In this document: positions 1-6,843 of the stretch, in pieces
How positions within the stretch are numbered: the first letter of the stretch is position 1
Layout of the letters: every line of letters begins with the position of its first letter
Source of the DNA: Burkholderiaceae bacterium
GTDB lineage: Bacteria > Pseudomonadota > Gammaproteobacteria > Burkholderiales > Burkholderiaceae
Assembly (NCBI GenBank): GCA_022701845.1
Contig: JAKONS010000246.1
Location: 1-17,473, forward strand
Length of the DNA: 17,473 bases
Direction of reading: 5' to 3'
Position numbers and translations under genes: made by a program
Notes under the pieces: generated by a model
What the model was told of the DNA's origin: nothing
Database searches by the model: none
The model's input: only the letters and a program-made list of their open reading frames with translations

Positions 1-598
1 CGCCGGCGTAATTGCCCTGTTTGCGGTCGGTGGTCGCGGTGGTGGCGGCATTCGAGTTGTTTTCGCCGAAGGCATATTGCGCGCCGCCGTAGAAGCCGCC
101 GAGATTCGCGGGCAGAAAATACGCCACCGAATTGCTGTTGCGCACATAACTGAAGGCGGCGCCGCCGGAAGTCATCGCACCGACGGTGGGGCCGAAGAAC
201 TCGACCGAATCGAAACCGCGCTGGCCCACCGAGTCGAACGAGATCATGTTGAGATACGACATCGCGAAATCGCGGCCGGCCCGCAGCTCGCCGAAATTGC
301 CGCTCAGGCTGACGGTGGAGCGCCGCACGAAGTTGAAGCCGGCGGCGTTGCCGGTGTCGGCCATGACCTCGCCCTCCAGCCAGTAGCTCGCCGCCAGCCC
401 GCCGCCCAGGTCTTCGGTGCCGCGAAAGCCGAGCCGGCTCGGCGAGTTGCCGGCGAAGGTGCCGGTGGTGTGGCCGGCGCCGGTCGAGGCGATGCGGCCG
501 ACGCCCATGTCGACGATGCCGAACAAGGTCACCGACGACTGCGCGGTTGCCGATACGCCCATTAATCCCGCCGCGGCCGCGGTTATCCATCGCTTCAT
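1..598 (-). CDS. Gram-negative general porin (partial, C-terminus beyond left edge)
   Basis: Trimeric outer-membrane porin of the beta-proteobacterial type, allowing passive diffusion of small, usually anionic, solutes. Read on the minus strand from ATG at 598, the 199 visible residues start MKRWITAAAAGLMG, a Sec signal peptide ending near ATAQ (about residue 20). They continue with SSVTLFGIVDMGVGRI, the usual first beta-strand of this family, then the typical SRLGFRGTEDLGGGLAASYWLEGE and a GELRAGRDF strand. The family is usually 340-400 residues, so about half is missing. GAGGAG at 607-612, eight bases upstream, supports this start. The gene is on the same strand as the amidohydrolase ending at 817 but is separated by 218 bases holding its own candidate operator and promoter, so it is probably a separate unit. 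Family assignment is firm; substrate is unknown. Confidence 0.93.
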   Translation of the reverse strand, partial: MKRWITAAAAGLMGVSATAQSSVTLFGIVDMGVGRIASTGAGHTTGTFAGNSPSRLGFRGTEDLGGGLAASYWLEGEVMADTGNAAGFNFVRRSTVSLSGNFGELRAGRDFAMSYLNMISFDSVGQRGFDSVEFFGPTVGAMTSGGAAFSYVRNSNSVAYFLPANLGGFYGGAQYAFGENNSNAATTATTDRKQGNYAG

Positions 599-632
599 TC
601 CGTTGTCTCCTCGTTGTTGTTGTGTCGTCGCT

Positions 633-648
633 GCCCCGTTGCCGGGGC
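633..648 (-). promoter_or_regulatory. 5' leader stem-loop with GNRA tetraloop before porin
   Basis: On the minus strand this reads GCCCCG-GCAA-CGGGGC: six perfect G-C pairs closed by a GCAA loop (GNRA class), with GCU/AGC able to add three pairs outside a two-base bulge. It ends about 20 bases before the Shine-Dalgarno. If the candidate promoter at 656-684 is right, the hairpin sits almost at the mRNA 5' end, the position where the ompA leader stem-loop protects its transcript. The structure is visible; its role is inferred. Confidence 0.5.
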
Positions 649-655
649 GCAGCGC

Positions 656-684
656 AAGATAGGGCAGGGACGAACCGGAAGCAG
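656..684 (-). promoter_or_regulatory. Candidate porin promoter
   Basis: The -10-like hexamer TATCTT (661 down to 656) lies 17 bp from a poor -35, CTGCTT (684 down to 679). The predicted start is near 649, giving a leader of about 50 bases. The weak -35 would fit activator dependence. The choice was helped by its fixed 47-bp distance from the dyad at 701-715, shared with three other sites in the window. Confidence 0.4.
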
Positions 685-700
685 CGGAAATATCGGCGGT

Positions 701-715
701 TTTCTACTAGCGAAA
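701..715 (-). promoter_or_regulatory. Putative activator operator, TTTC-N7-GAAA, porin copy
   Basis: The minus strand reads TTTCGCTAGTAGAAA. It shares GTTTCGCT with the two copies at 12154 and 12213 and shares the TTTC-N7-GAAA frame with 5822. The centre (708) is 47 bp upstream of the candidate -10 of the porin gene, about -58 from the predicted start. Proposed site for the IclR regulator at 9240-10052. The spacing of the outer bases also satisfies T-N11-A, so a LysR-type owner cannot be excluded. Confidence 0.5.
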
Positions 716-762
716 CGAATATCGAAGCATGCGCGAGATAAACGGCGAATACACCGATGCGG

Positions 763-777
763 TAATCGCCGCGATTA
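763..777. promoter_or_regulatory. 15-bp perfect dyad of unknown role
   Basis: TAATCGC-C-GCGATTA has seven-base arms about a single central base, in the AT-richer stretch between the end of amidohydrolase 1 and the porin. Two smaller overlapping dyads follow (CGGG-ATAA-CCCG at 779-790 and CGGG-CGA-CCCG at 789-799). There is no T tract on either side, so an intrinsic terminator is unlikely. It may be a second regulator site for the porin or part of a 3' structure of the preceding transcript. Confidence 0.35.
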
Positions 778-816
778 TCGGGATAACCCGGGCGACCCGA
801 ATATCCGACACGCCGC

Positions 817-1650
817 TCAGACGAAATACAGCTGCAGCGCGTTCTCGCCGGTGATGCGGTTGCGGTCGGCGGCGTCGGGCACCACCGTGTCGAGCCAGTC
901 GATGGTGCTCTGGTAGACGGTGCTTTCCGAGCCCACGAACGGGCAGTCGCTGGCCCACAGCATGCGTTCGTAGCCGACCCGCCGGCACAGCTCGCGGGCG
1001 TAGTCGGCCGACTGCACCCCCAGCCGGTGCGCGCCCGACAGCTTGACCCAGGTGCGGCCCTTTTCCACCGACCGCACCATCGCCTGGAAGCCGTCGCTGG
1101 CGGTGCCCAGCACCGGGTCGGGCCGGCCGATATGGTCGATCACGATCTTCACCCCGGACCGCTCCAGCAGCGGCAGCACCTGCGGGATGCGCGGGCCGTC
1201 CAGGTGCAGGTGCACATGCCAGTCCATGTCGGCCAGGCGGTAAAGGAATTTGCGCCAGTCCCAGCTGTCGAGGTCGGGCAGCTCGCGCAGGCTGATGAAG
1301 GGCAGGCGCACGCCCACCATGCCGTCCTCGGCCATGCGGTCGAGGATGTAGCGGTCGGTCGACGGCTCCAGGATGGCGGTGCCGCGCCAGTGCGGCCGGG
1401 TGCGCAGCGAGGCGATCACATAGTCGTTGACGTCGCCCCAGGGGCTGGCCGCGGCGATGACGCAATGCGGTATGCCGTGCGCCGCCAGGGTGGCGTCGAG
1501 CTGCTCGGCGGTGAACTCGTATTCCGGCGCGTGGCGCGGGTCGGGCACCAGCGGCATGTTGCGCCGGAAGATGTGCACATGGCTGTCGACCAGGGGCGCG
1601 GTGCGGCGGAACGGGGCGGCCACCGGGGAATTGCGGTCGTTGCTGTTCAT
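817..1650 (-). CDS. COG3618 amidohydrolase-2 family metal hydrolase (lactonase-like), copy 1
   Basis: 277-residue cytoplasmic TIM-barrel hydrolase. Expected metal ligands are visible: D22-x-H24-x-H26 (VDSHVHIF) at strand 1, a His-rich WHVHLHL at 144-150, VIDHIGRP with His173, and WASD with Asp235. WVKLSG at 201-206 is the usual pre-strand-8 motif. Characterised relatives (LigI 2-pyrone-4,6-dicarboxylate hydrolase, 4-sulfomuconolactone hydrolase, sugar-acid lactonases) hydrolyse lactones, so that is the most likely chemistry; the substrate is not identifiable. The ATG at 1648-1650 overlaps the TGA of Bug protein 1, giving translational coupling. It is the last gene of the LysR-Bug1-hydrolase unit. 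The longer upstream open frame is a readthrough inside the Bug gene and was not used. Confidence 0.9.
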   Translation of the reverse strand: MNSNDRNSPVAAPFRRTAPLVDSHVHIFRRNMPLVPDPRHAPEYEFTAEQLDATLAAHGIPHCVIAAASPWGDVNDYVIASLRTRPHWRGTAILEPSTDRYILDRMAEDGMVGVRLPFISLRELPDLDSWDWRKFLYRLADMDWHVHLHLDGPRIPQVLPLLERSGVKIVIDHIGRPDPVLGTASDGFQAMVRSVEKGRTWVKLSGAHRLGVQSADYARELCRRVGYERMLWASDCPFVGSESTVYQSTIDWLDTVVPDAADRNRITGENALQLYFV

Positions 1651-2678
1651 TGGGGTTGGATACCTGCGGTGTGGATGACCCGCGCCCAGCTCTCGGTGTC
1701 GCGGCGGAAGATGGCGGCCATTTCGGCCGGCGTGCTGGCCCGGGGGTCGGTGCCCAGGCCGATCAGGCGCTGGCGCAGGTCGGGCAGGGCCATCACCTGC
1801 TGCATCTGCTGCTGCAGCAGGTCGATGGCGGCCTGCGGCGTGCCGCGCGCGGCATACAGCGCGTTCCAGCCGGCCACCTCGTAGCCGGGCAGGCCGGCCT
1901 CGCGCACCGTCGGCACCTTGGGCAGCCACGGCGAGCGCTCGCGGCCGGTGGCGGCGATGACCCGGGCCTGGCCGCTGTCGACCGCCGATTTCAGCGCCGC
2001 ATACGACTCGAAGGCCACGTCCACGTCGCCGCGGATCAGCGCGGTCAGTACCTCCGGCGTGCTCTTGTACGGAATGATGTCGGCCTGCACTTTGGCTACC
2101 GAGCGGAACAGCTCGGCCGACAGGTTCTGGGTGCTGCCCGGGTTGATGGTGCCGATGGTCAGCCGGCGCTTGCGGCCCTCGGCCAGCAGGGCGGCCAGGT
2201 CCTGCACCGGGCTGTCCTTGCCGACCAGCAGGATCAGGTCGAAGTAGGCCAGGGTGGAGATCGGCACGAAGTCGGTGTCGTAGTCGCGGGCCTGCTTGTA
2301 GAGCGTCTTGGCGATGGTGGTGCCGTTGCTGAACATGATCAGGGTGTAGCCGTCGCGCGGCGCGGTCAGCGCCACGTTGGCCGCCGCCACGCCGCCGGCG
2401 CCGGGGCGGTTGTCGACCACCACCGGCTGGCCCAGGCGCTCGGACAGCTTCTGGCCGGCCAGGCGCATCGAGATGTCGGCCAGGCCGCCGGGGCCGAAGG
2501 GCACGACGACCCGGATCGGGCGGGCGGGATAGGTCTCGGCGGCGTGTGCCGCCTGCCAGGGCAGCGACGTGCCGGTGGCGGCAGCAGCGGCGATGCACTG
2601 CAGCAGCAGGCGCCGGTTCGGCGGCCGGGCAAGGTGGTGCGCGGGGCCGGCCGCGGGCGGGCCGATCAGGGGATGCAT
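1647..2678 (-). CDS. Bug/TctC-family periplasmic solute-binding protein 1
   Basis: 343 residues; extracytoplasmic receptor of the tripartite tricarboxylate transporter class, normally binding carboxylates or aromatic acids for a TctA/TctB membrane pair. The N-terminus has NRRLLLQ followed by a hydrophobic stretch and probable cleavage near AHA (residues 44-46). The mature part starts with YPARPIRVVVPFGPGG (50-65), the carboxylate-binding first loop of the family, then VVVDNRPGAGG, PRDGYTL, and LPKVPTVREAGLPGYE near the C-lobe. Length is normal. The start has a good Shine-Dalgarno (AAGAGGAG, 2685-2692). It overlaps amidohydrolase 1 by 4 bases and follows the LysR gene after 72 bases that contain a strong hairpin. 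No membrane components are present in the window, as is common for Bug proteins. Confidence 0.95.
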   Translation of the reverse strand: MHPLIGPPAAGPAHHLARPPNRRLLLQCIAAAAATGTSLPWQAAHAAETYPARPIRVVVPFGPGGLADISMRLAGQKLSERLGQPVVVDNRPGAGGVAAANVALTAPRDGYTLIMFSNGTTIAKTLYKQARDYDTDFVPISTLAYFDLILLVGKDSPVQDLAALLAEGRKRRLTIGTINPGSTQNLSAELFRSVAKVQADIIPYKSTPEVLTALIRGDVDVAFESYAALKSAVDSGQARVIAATGRERSPWLPKVPTVREAGLPGYEVAGWNALYAARGTPQAAIDLLQQQMQQVMALPDLRQRLIGLGTDPRASTPAEMAAIFRRDTESWARVIHTAGIQPQ

Positions 2679-2698
2679 GGACTCGTCTCCTCTTGTAG

Positions 2699-2723
2699 CG
2701 CCGGGCCCGACACGGGCGCGGCG
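2699..2723 (-). promoter_or_regulatory. Strong intercistronic hairpin between LysR and Bug1
   Basis: CGCCG-g-GCCCG, loop ACA, CGGGC-g-CGGCG: ten G-C pairs interrupted by one G.G mismatch. On the transcript it stands just 5' of the Bug1 Shine-Dalgarno. No U tract follows, so it is not a classical terminator. It could shield a processed Bug1-hydrolase mRNA end, weaken readthrough from lysR, or be a DNA dyad for a protein. Confidence 0.45.
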
Positions 2724-2750
2724 TGGCTCTTGGCGAACCGGGAGCGCAGT

Positions 2751-3737
2751 CTAGGAAGCGGTCGGGCCCCCGGCAAATGAATCGTTCTGCGCCACCCATG
2801 CAGGCAATTCATCTGCGCGTTCGTCCGCGCGGCCGGCCAGGTGGCCCTGCAGCATCGCCACCGCGCGTTCCTGCAGCCAGGCCTCCTGCGGGCTGGGCGT
2901 GTCGTCCGGGCGGGTCAGCATGCAGAGCGTGCGGTGCATCCGCGGCGCGGCGATGCGCAGCGCCGCCACGCCGGCGCCCGGCGGCACCGACAGCGCCGGC
3001 ACGATGGTGAGCCCCAGGCCCGCGCGCACCATCTCGATCGCCATCGTGTTGTGCAGCGCCTCGTAGCGCCAGCGCAGGCGTTCGCGCAGCGGGCCCAGGG
3101 CGTCGTCGATGATCATGCCGTTGCCCGAGGGCAGGCTGATGCGGATCATCGGCTCGCCCTCCAGCGCGGCGCAATCCACCGCGCCGCCGGCCGCCTGCCC
3201 GGCCGCCAGCCGGTGCCCCGGCGGGCACACCAGCACGAAGGGCTCGTCGCCCACCGGGCGCATCCGCAGCTCGCCGTAGCCCGGCTGCACCACCGTCAGC
3301 CCGAAGGAGGCGACCCGCGACTCGACCACCTCGACGATCTCGCGGATGGTGGTGTCGAACACCCGCACCAGCGTGCCCGGCAGGGCGTGGGCGGCGGCGG
3401 TCAGCAGCGGGCCGACCAGGTTGGTGCAGAGCGTCGGCAGGCAGGCGAAGGCCAGCCAGGCGTTGGCGTTCTGCCCGTGCTTGCGCACCGCCTCCACCGA
3501 CATGCCGAGCTCGCGCACCGCGCTGCGGGCATTGGGCAGCAGCGCGCGGCCGGCTTCGGTCAGGGCGACGTCGCGCGAGGTGCGCGCCACCAGCCGCACA
3601 CCCAGCGTTTCCTCGAGCTTGCGCATGCGGTGGCTGACGGCGGTCTGCGACAGATGGAGCTGCGTCGCGGCCAGCTGGAAGCTGCCGGTTTCCGCGATGG
3701 CCAGGAAGGCCTGGATGCCGAGGAAGTCGATGTGCAT
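2751..3737 (-). CDS. LysR-type transcriptional regulator
   Basis: 328-residue DNA-binding regulator. The N-terminal winged helix-turn-helix spans about 1-60 (FLGIQAFLAIAETGSF, LSQTAVSHRMRKLEETLGVRL, RTSRDVALTEAG), followed by a linker helix and a periplasmic-binding-like effector domain from about 90. ATG at 3737 was chosen because it puts MHIDFLGIQAFL at the family's usual first residues; a TTG at 3794 would add an unlikely 19-residue leader and invade the divergent promoter. It is the first gene of the minus-strand unit, followed by Bug1 and amidohydrolase 1, and diverges from Bug2-amidohydrolase 2 across 125 bases. LysR proteins typically control the divergent operon, so it probably regulates Bug2/hydrolase 2 and possibly itself. 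The inducer is unknown. Confidence 0.93.
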   Translation of the reverse strand: MHIDFLGIQAFLAIAETGSFQLAATQLHLSQTAVSHRMRKLEETLGVRLVARTSRDVALTEAGRALLPNARSAVRELGMSVEAVRKHGQNANAWLAFACLPTLCTNLVGPLLTAAAHALPGTLVRVFDTTIREIVEVVESRVASFGLTVVQPGYGELRMRPVGDEPFVLVCPPGHRLAAGQAAGGAVDCAALEGEPMIRISLPSGNGMIIDDALGPLRERLRWRYEALHNTMAIEMVRAGLGLTIVPALSVPPGAGVAALRIAAPRMHRTLCMLTRPDDTPSPQEAWLQERAVAMLQGHLAGRADERADELPAWVAQNDSFAGGPTAS

Positions 3738-3862
3738 GGAAGGCGGGGCCTCGTCGGGGCGCGGTGAAACCGATTCATCCGCGCATGCAAACAAATCATT
3801 GGTGGGCGATGCGCGCGGGTGGTGTACTGCCCCGCTTTTCGTTGCGCACGACAGGATATGAC
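3738..3862. promoter_or_regulatory. Divergent promoter region, LysR versus Bug2
   Basis: 125 bases between two divergent starts, with an AT-richer core (3771-3800). A possible plus-strand promoter is TTGGTG (3799-3804), 18 bp, TGTACT (3823-3828), matching consensus at 3/6 and 4/6. The LysR regulator would be expected to bind here, but I could not fix one convincing dyad. The TTTC-N7-GAAA motif seen elsewhere is absent; only a degenerate half-site TTTCG occurs, at 3837. Confidence 0.4.
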
Positions 3863-4861
3863 ATGCACCGACCGACCCGCCGCACCCTGGTGAAGGCCGC
3901 CGCCCTGGCGCCGCTGCTGCCCGCCGCGCTGTGGGTTGCGCGCCCGGCCGCCGCCGCCGAGGGCGCCTGGCCGGCCCGCCCGATCCGGCTGGTGGTGCCG
4001 TTCTCGGCCGGCGGCACGGTGGACGTCACCGCGCGGCTGGCGGCGGTGCAGCTGGGGCGGATGCTGGCCGTGCCGGTGGTGGTCGACAACCTGCCGGGCG
4101 CCGGCGGCGGCATCGCCGCGGCGCGGGTGGCGAAGTCGCCCGCCGACGGCTACACGCTGCTGTTCACCACGCCCAGCCACACCATCAATCCGGCGCTCTA
4201 TCCGCGCCTGCCCTACGACACCGAAAAGGACTTCGCCCCGATCGCCCTGGTGGCCGAGATTCCCGAACTGCTGGTGGCCAGCAGCAGCCAGCCCTTCCGC
4301 GATTTCGCCGGCTTCGTGGCCTATGCCAGGGCCCACCCCGGCGCGCTGAACTACGGCTCGGCCGGCAACGGCACCCTGCCGCATGTGACGATGGAGCTGC
4401 TGCTGCAGCGGCTGAAACTGCAGGTCACCCATGTGCCCTACAAGGGCGCCGCGCCGGCGCTCAACGACCTGATCGCCGGCCAGCTGGCGCTGAAGATGGA
4501 CACCATCGCCACCGCCTCGCCCCATGTGCGCGGCGGCAAGCTGCGCGCCCTGGCCATTGCCGGCGCCCGCCGCTCGCCGCTGATGCCCGAGGTGCCCACC
4601 GTGGCCGAGCTCGGCCTGCCGGGCTACGAAGGCATTCTGTGGATGGGCGTGCTGGCGCCGGCCGGAACACCCGCGCCGGTGATCGACCGGCTGCACCGCG
4701 CCATCGCCGCGCTGCGCACCGACGCGGCCTACCTGCAGCAGCTGCGCGAGGCCGGTGTCGACCCGGTCGCCAGCGACCCGGCCGGCTTCGCCGCGCGCAT
4801 CCGCACCGAGCTCGGCCAGTGGGCCGGGGTGGTGGCGGCCTCCCACATCACCGCGGAATGA
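3863..4861 (+). CDS. Bug/TctC-family periplasmic solute-binding protein 2
   Basis: 332-residue solute receptor of the TTT class. Start ATG at 3863 follows AGGA at 3853-3856; an upstream in-frame extension to 3764 would cover the divergent promoter and lacks family similarity. The N-terminus RPTRRTLVKAAALAPLLPAAL resembles a twin-arginine signal (RR-x-LVK), with cleavage near PAAAA (about 34). Family landmarks are WPARPIRLVVPFSAGGTVD, VVVDNLPGAGGG, PADGYTLLF, THVPYKGAAPAL, and MPEVPTVAELGLPGYEG. It overlaps amidohydrolase 2 by four bases (ATGA) and is the first gene of the unit divergent from lysR, so it is probably LysR-controlled. The ligand is likely a carboxylate or an aromatic acid by family; not determinable here. 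Confidence 0.95.
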   Translation: MHRPTRRTLVKAAALAPLLPAALWVARPAAAAEGAWPARPIRLVVPFSAGGTVDVTARLAAVQLGRMLAVPVVVDNLPGAGGGIAAARVAKSPADGYTLLFTTPSHTINPALYPRLPYDTEKDFAPIALVAEIPELLVASSSQPFRDFAGFVAYARAHPGALNYGSAGNGTLPHVTMELLLQRLKLQVTHVPYKGAAPALNDLIAGQLALKMDTIATASPHVRGGKLRALAIAGARRSPLMPEVPTVAELGLPGYEGILWMGVLAPAGTPAPVIDRLHRAIAALRTDAAYLQQLREAGVDPVASDPAGFAARIRTELGQWAGVVAASHITAE

Positions 4862-5856
4862 ACCACATGCCCGAACCGACTCCAGCCACTTCAGCCACCC
4901 CACCCGCTGGCGCGCCTTCCACCGCCGCGCCGCCGTCCGCCATGCCGCCGCTGACGCAGCCGCCGGACCGGGATCCGCGGGTGCCGCGCACCGCCTGCCC
5001 GCCCGGCGCCATCGACTGCCATGTGCACCTGTTCGGCCCGGCGGCGCAGCACCCGTTCCACCCCGGCAGCCGCTATGTCTCGGAAGACGCGCTGCCCGCC
5101 GACAACATCGCCCTGCAGGACACCCTGGGCCTGGCCGGCGCGGTGGTGGTGAGCGGCGGCGGCTACGGCCGCAGCACCCGGCATCTGGCCGAGGTGCTGG
5201 AGCGCCATCCCGACCGCTTCCGCGGCGTGGCGCTGCTGCCCGACGAGATTACCGATGCCGAATTGCGCCGGCTCGACCGGCTGGGCGTGCGGGGAGCGCG
5301 TTTCGTCAGCCCCGGCCATGCCGGCGCGCTGCCGCGGCTGTCGGCCGGCATGGCGGCCCGCGTCGCCGATCTCGGCTGGCATGTGCAGTTCTACCCGGCC
5401 GGCGACGACCTGCCGGCCTTTGCCGATGCCCTGCTGGCGCTGCCCAACGACATCGTGCTCGACCATTTCGCCGCGGTGCCGGCGGCCGGCGGCATCGACC
5501 AGCCGGCGATGCGCTGCCTGCTGCGCCTGCTCGACACCGGCCGGGTGTGGGTGAAGCTCTCCGGGCCGATGCGCTGCGCCGCCGGCGACCTGCCCTATGC
5601 CGCGGTCACGCCGCTGGCGCGCGCCCTGGTGGCCGCCAACCCCGACCGGCTGCTGTGGGGCAGCGACTGGCCCCACGTCAACATGAACGGCCGCGCCATG
5701 CCCAACGACGGCGACCTGTTCGACCTGCTGGCCGACTGGGTGCCGGATGCGGCGCTGCGCGAACGCATCCTGGTGCACAACCCGCGCGCGCTCTACGGCA
5801 AGTTCGGCGCCGCGCCGCCCGTTTCGGTCGGCGAAACAACGGGCCACCCGCCTTGA
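4858..5856 (+). CDS. COG3618 amidohydrolase-2 family metal hydrolase (lactonase-like), copy 2
   Basis: 332 residues if read from the ATG inside ATGA at 4858; a second in-frame ATG at 4867 is possible. The first 46 residues are a Pro/Ala/Thr-rich tail without predicted fold. The barrel then starts at AIDCHVHLFGP, with D53, H55 and H57 as metal ligands, LDHF with His203, WVKLSG at 231-236, and LLWGSDWPH with Asp270. GGGYGRSTRHLAEVLERHPDRFRGVALL resembles the region after strand 2 in LigI-type 2-pyrone-4,6-dicarboxylate hydrolases, the closest characterised group I recognise; this is resemblance, not proof of substrate. It is translationally coupled to Bug2. Its last codons contain a candidate operator (5822-5836), and its stop codon overlaps the -35 of the next unit. 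Confidence 0.9.
   Translation: MNHMPEPTPATSATPPAGAPSTAAPPSAMPPLTQPPDRDPRVPRTACPPGAIDCHVHLFGPAAQHPFHPGSRYVSEDALPADNIALQDTLGLAGAVVVSGGGYGRSTRHLAEVLERHPDRFRGVALLPDEITDAELRRLDRLGVRGARFVSPGHAGALPRLSAGMAARVADLGWHVQFYPAGDDLPAFADALLALPNDIVLDHFAAVPAAGGIDQPAMRCLLRLLDTGRVWVKLSGPMRCAAGDLPYAAVTPLARALVAANPDRLLWGSDWPHVNMNGRAMPNDGDLFDLLADWVPDAALRERILVHNPRALYGKFGAAPPVSVGETTGHPP
5822..5836 (+). promoter_or_regulatory. Putative activator operator, TTTC-N7-GAAA, hydratase-operon copy
   Basis: TTTCGGTCGGCGAAA. Including the flanking bases it is GTTTCG-GTCGG-CGAAAC, a perfect dyad lying inside the 3' end of amidohydrolase 2. It matches the copy at 12154 in 12 of 15 positions. The centre (5829) is 47 bp upstream of a -10-like hexamer at 5876. 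The operon it precedes ends with the IclR gene, which would make this an autoregulatory site. Confidence 0.55.
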
Positions 5857-5881
5857 GCGATGCCGCCCCCGGTCCGATCAT
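5853..5881 (+). promoter_or_regulatory. Candidate promoter of hydratase-ligase-IclR operon
   Basis: TTGAGC (5853-5858, 4/6 to consensus), 17 bp, GATCAT (5876-5881, 4/6). The -35 overlaps the TGA of amidohydrolase 2. The predicted start falls on or next to A5888, the A of the first ATG, so the transcript may be leaderless. A small dyad CCGAT-C-ATCGG (5874-5884) covers the -10. Confidence 0.4.
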
Positions 5882-5887
5882 CGGCCG

Positions 5888-6385
5888 ATGAGCAGAACCC
5901 GTTATCTAGAAGACTTCCAGGTGGGCGAGACCTGGCAGAGCGCGCCCGTCGTCCTGTCGGCCGAGGAGATCGTCGCCTTCGGCCGCGCCTACGACCCGCA
6001 GCCGATGCACACCGATGCCGACGCCGCCGGCGCGGAGGGCGCGCCCTTCGGCGGCCTGGTCGCCAGCGGCTGGCTGATCGCCGCGCTGTCGGTGAAGGTG
6101 TTCATGCTGGCCGGCGGCTACGGCGCCACGCCGGTGGTGGGGCTGGGCATCGACGCGTTGCGCTGGCGGCACCCGGTGAAGCCGGGCGACAGCCTCACCG
6201 TGCTGCGCGAGGTGGCCGAGGTGCGGCGCTCGGCGTCGAACCCCGGCTTCGGCGTGGTCGGCACCCGGGTCACGGTGCGCAACCAGGACGGCATCGCGGT
6301 GATGACGCTGTCGACCGCCGGCCGGGTGCCGGTGCGGCCGGTGTCGGAGGCCGCGCCCGCAGCGGTGTCCGGAGGTGCCGCATGA
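5888..6385 (+). CDS. MaoC-fold acyl-CoA (de)hydratase 1
   Basis: 165-residue single hot-dog domain of the MaoC/(R)-hydratase family, adding or removing water on an enoyl-CoA type thioester in the cytoplasm. YLEDFQVGETW opens the domain. AYDPQPMHTD places the catalytic pair Asp36 and His41, followed by GLVASGW and a VKPGDSLTV strand. The start MSRTRYLEDF fits the family; the longer open frame upstream lies over amidohydrolase 2. There is no Shine-Dalgarno before this ATG, which agrees with the leaderless start suggested by the promoter position. The stop overlaps the next ATG by four bases. Two consecutive single-domain MaoC genes may form a heteromeric hydratase. The substrate is unknown. Confidence 0.92.
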   Translation: MSRTRYLEDFQVGETWQSAPVVLSAEEIVAFGRAYDPQPMHTDADAAGAEGAPFGGLVASGWLIAALSVKVFMLAGGYGATPVVGLGIDALRWRHPVKPGDSLTVLREVAEVRRSASNPGFGVVGTRVTVRNQDGIAVMTLSTAGRVPVRPVSEAAPAAVSGGAA

Positions 6386-6843
6386 CGCTGCTGCTGGAGA
6401 AGCCGGCCGATTTCGCCGCGCATGTCGGAAGCGCGCTCGGCGCCAGCGACTGGATGGCGCTGGAGCAGGCGCAGATCGACGCCTTCGCCGCGCTCACCGG
6501 CGACCGGCACTGGATCCATGTCGACGTGGAGCGCGCCCGCCGCGAGATGCCCGAGGGCAAGACGCTGGTGCACGGCTTCCTGGTGCTGTCGCTGATCCCG
6601 ATGCTGCAGGGCGGCCTGTTCCGGGTGAGCCGGCGCGGCAAGGGGCTGAACTACGGCTGCAACCGGATCCGCTTCACCAGCCCGGTGCCGGTGGGCTCGC
6701 GGGTGCGGCTGCACCAGACGGTGAAAGACTGCCAGCGGCTGGCTGACGGGGTGCGCATCACCTTCGACTGCACGATCGAGATCGAGGGCCGCGAGCGGCC
6801 GGCGCTGGTCGCCGAAACCATGGTGCAGATGTATGACGCCTGA
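6382..6843 (+). CDS. MaoC-fold acyl-CoA (de)hydratase 2
   Basis: 153 residues, second hot-dog hydratase of the pair. ALTGDRHWIHVDVERA is the hydratase-2 motif, with Asp41 and His46 as the catalytic pair (WIH in place of the common NPIH, as in many MaoC/NodN-like proteins). TLVHGFLVLSLIP follows as the core helix, then the LNYGCNRIRFTSPVPVGSRVRL strands. GGAGG at 6371-6375 lies seven bases before the ATG. It overlaps the preceding gene by 4 bases and the ligase gene by 11, so all three are translated together. It probably acts on the CoA ester made by the ligase, either as a partner of hydratase 1 or on another step. Confidence 0.92.
   Translation: MTLLLEKPADFAAHVGSALGASDWMALEQAQIDAFAALTGDRHWIHVDVERARREMPEGKTLVHGFLVLSLIPMLQGGLFRVSRRGKGLNYGCNRIRFTSPVPVGSRVRLHQTVKDCQRLADGVRITFDCTIEIEGRERPALVAETMVQMYDA

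Noticed and set aside
1650..2780. Plus-strand frame of 376 codons antisense to Bug1
   Set aside because: Gly/Gln/His/Arg-rich composition without motifs; a shadow of GC-rich codon usage opposite a clear Bug gene.
1651..2799. In-frame extension of amidohydrolase 1 to a 660-residue fusion protein
   Set aside because: The added part is a different reading frame of the Bug1 gene, Arg/Pro-rich with no fold; the ATGA overlap gives a clear start at 1650.
3837..3851. Possible fifth operator copy upstream of Bug2 (TTTCGTTGCGCACGA)
   Set aside because: Only the left half matches; the right arm lacks GAAA and the position, 12 bases before the ATG, does not fit the 47-bp rule.
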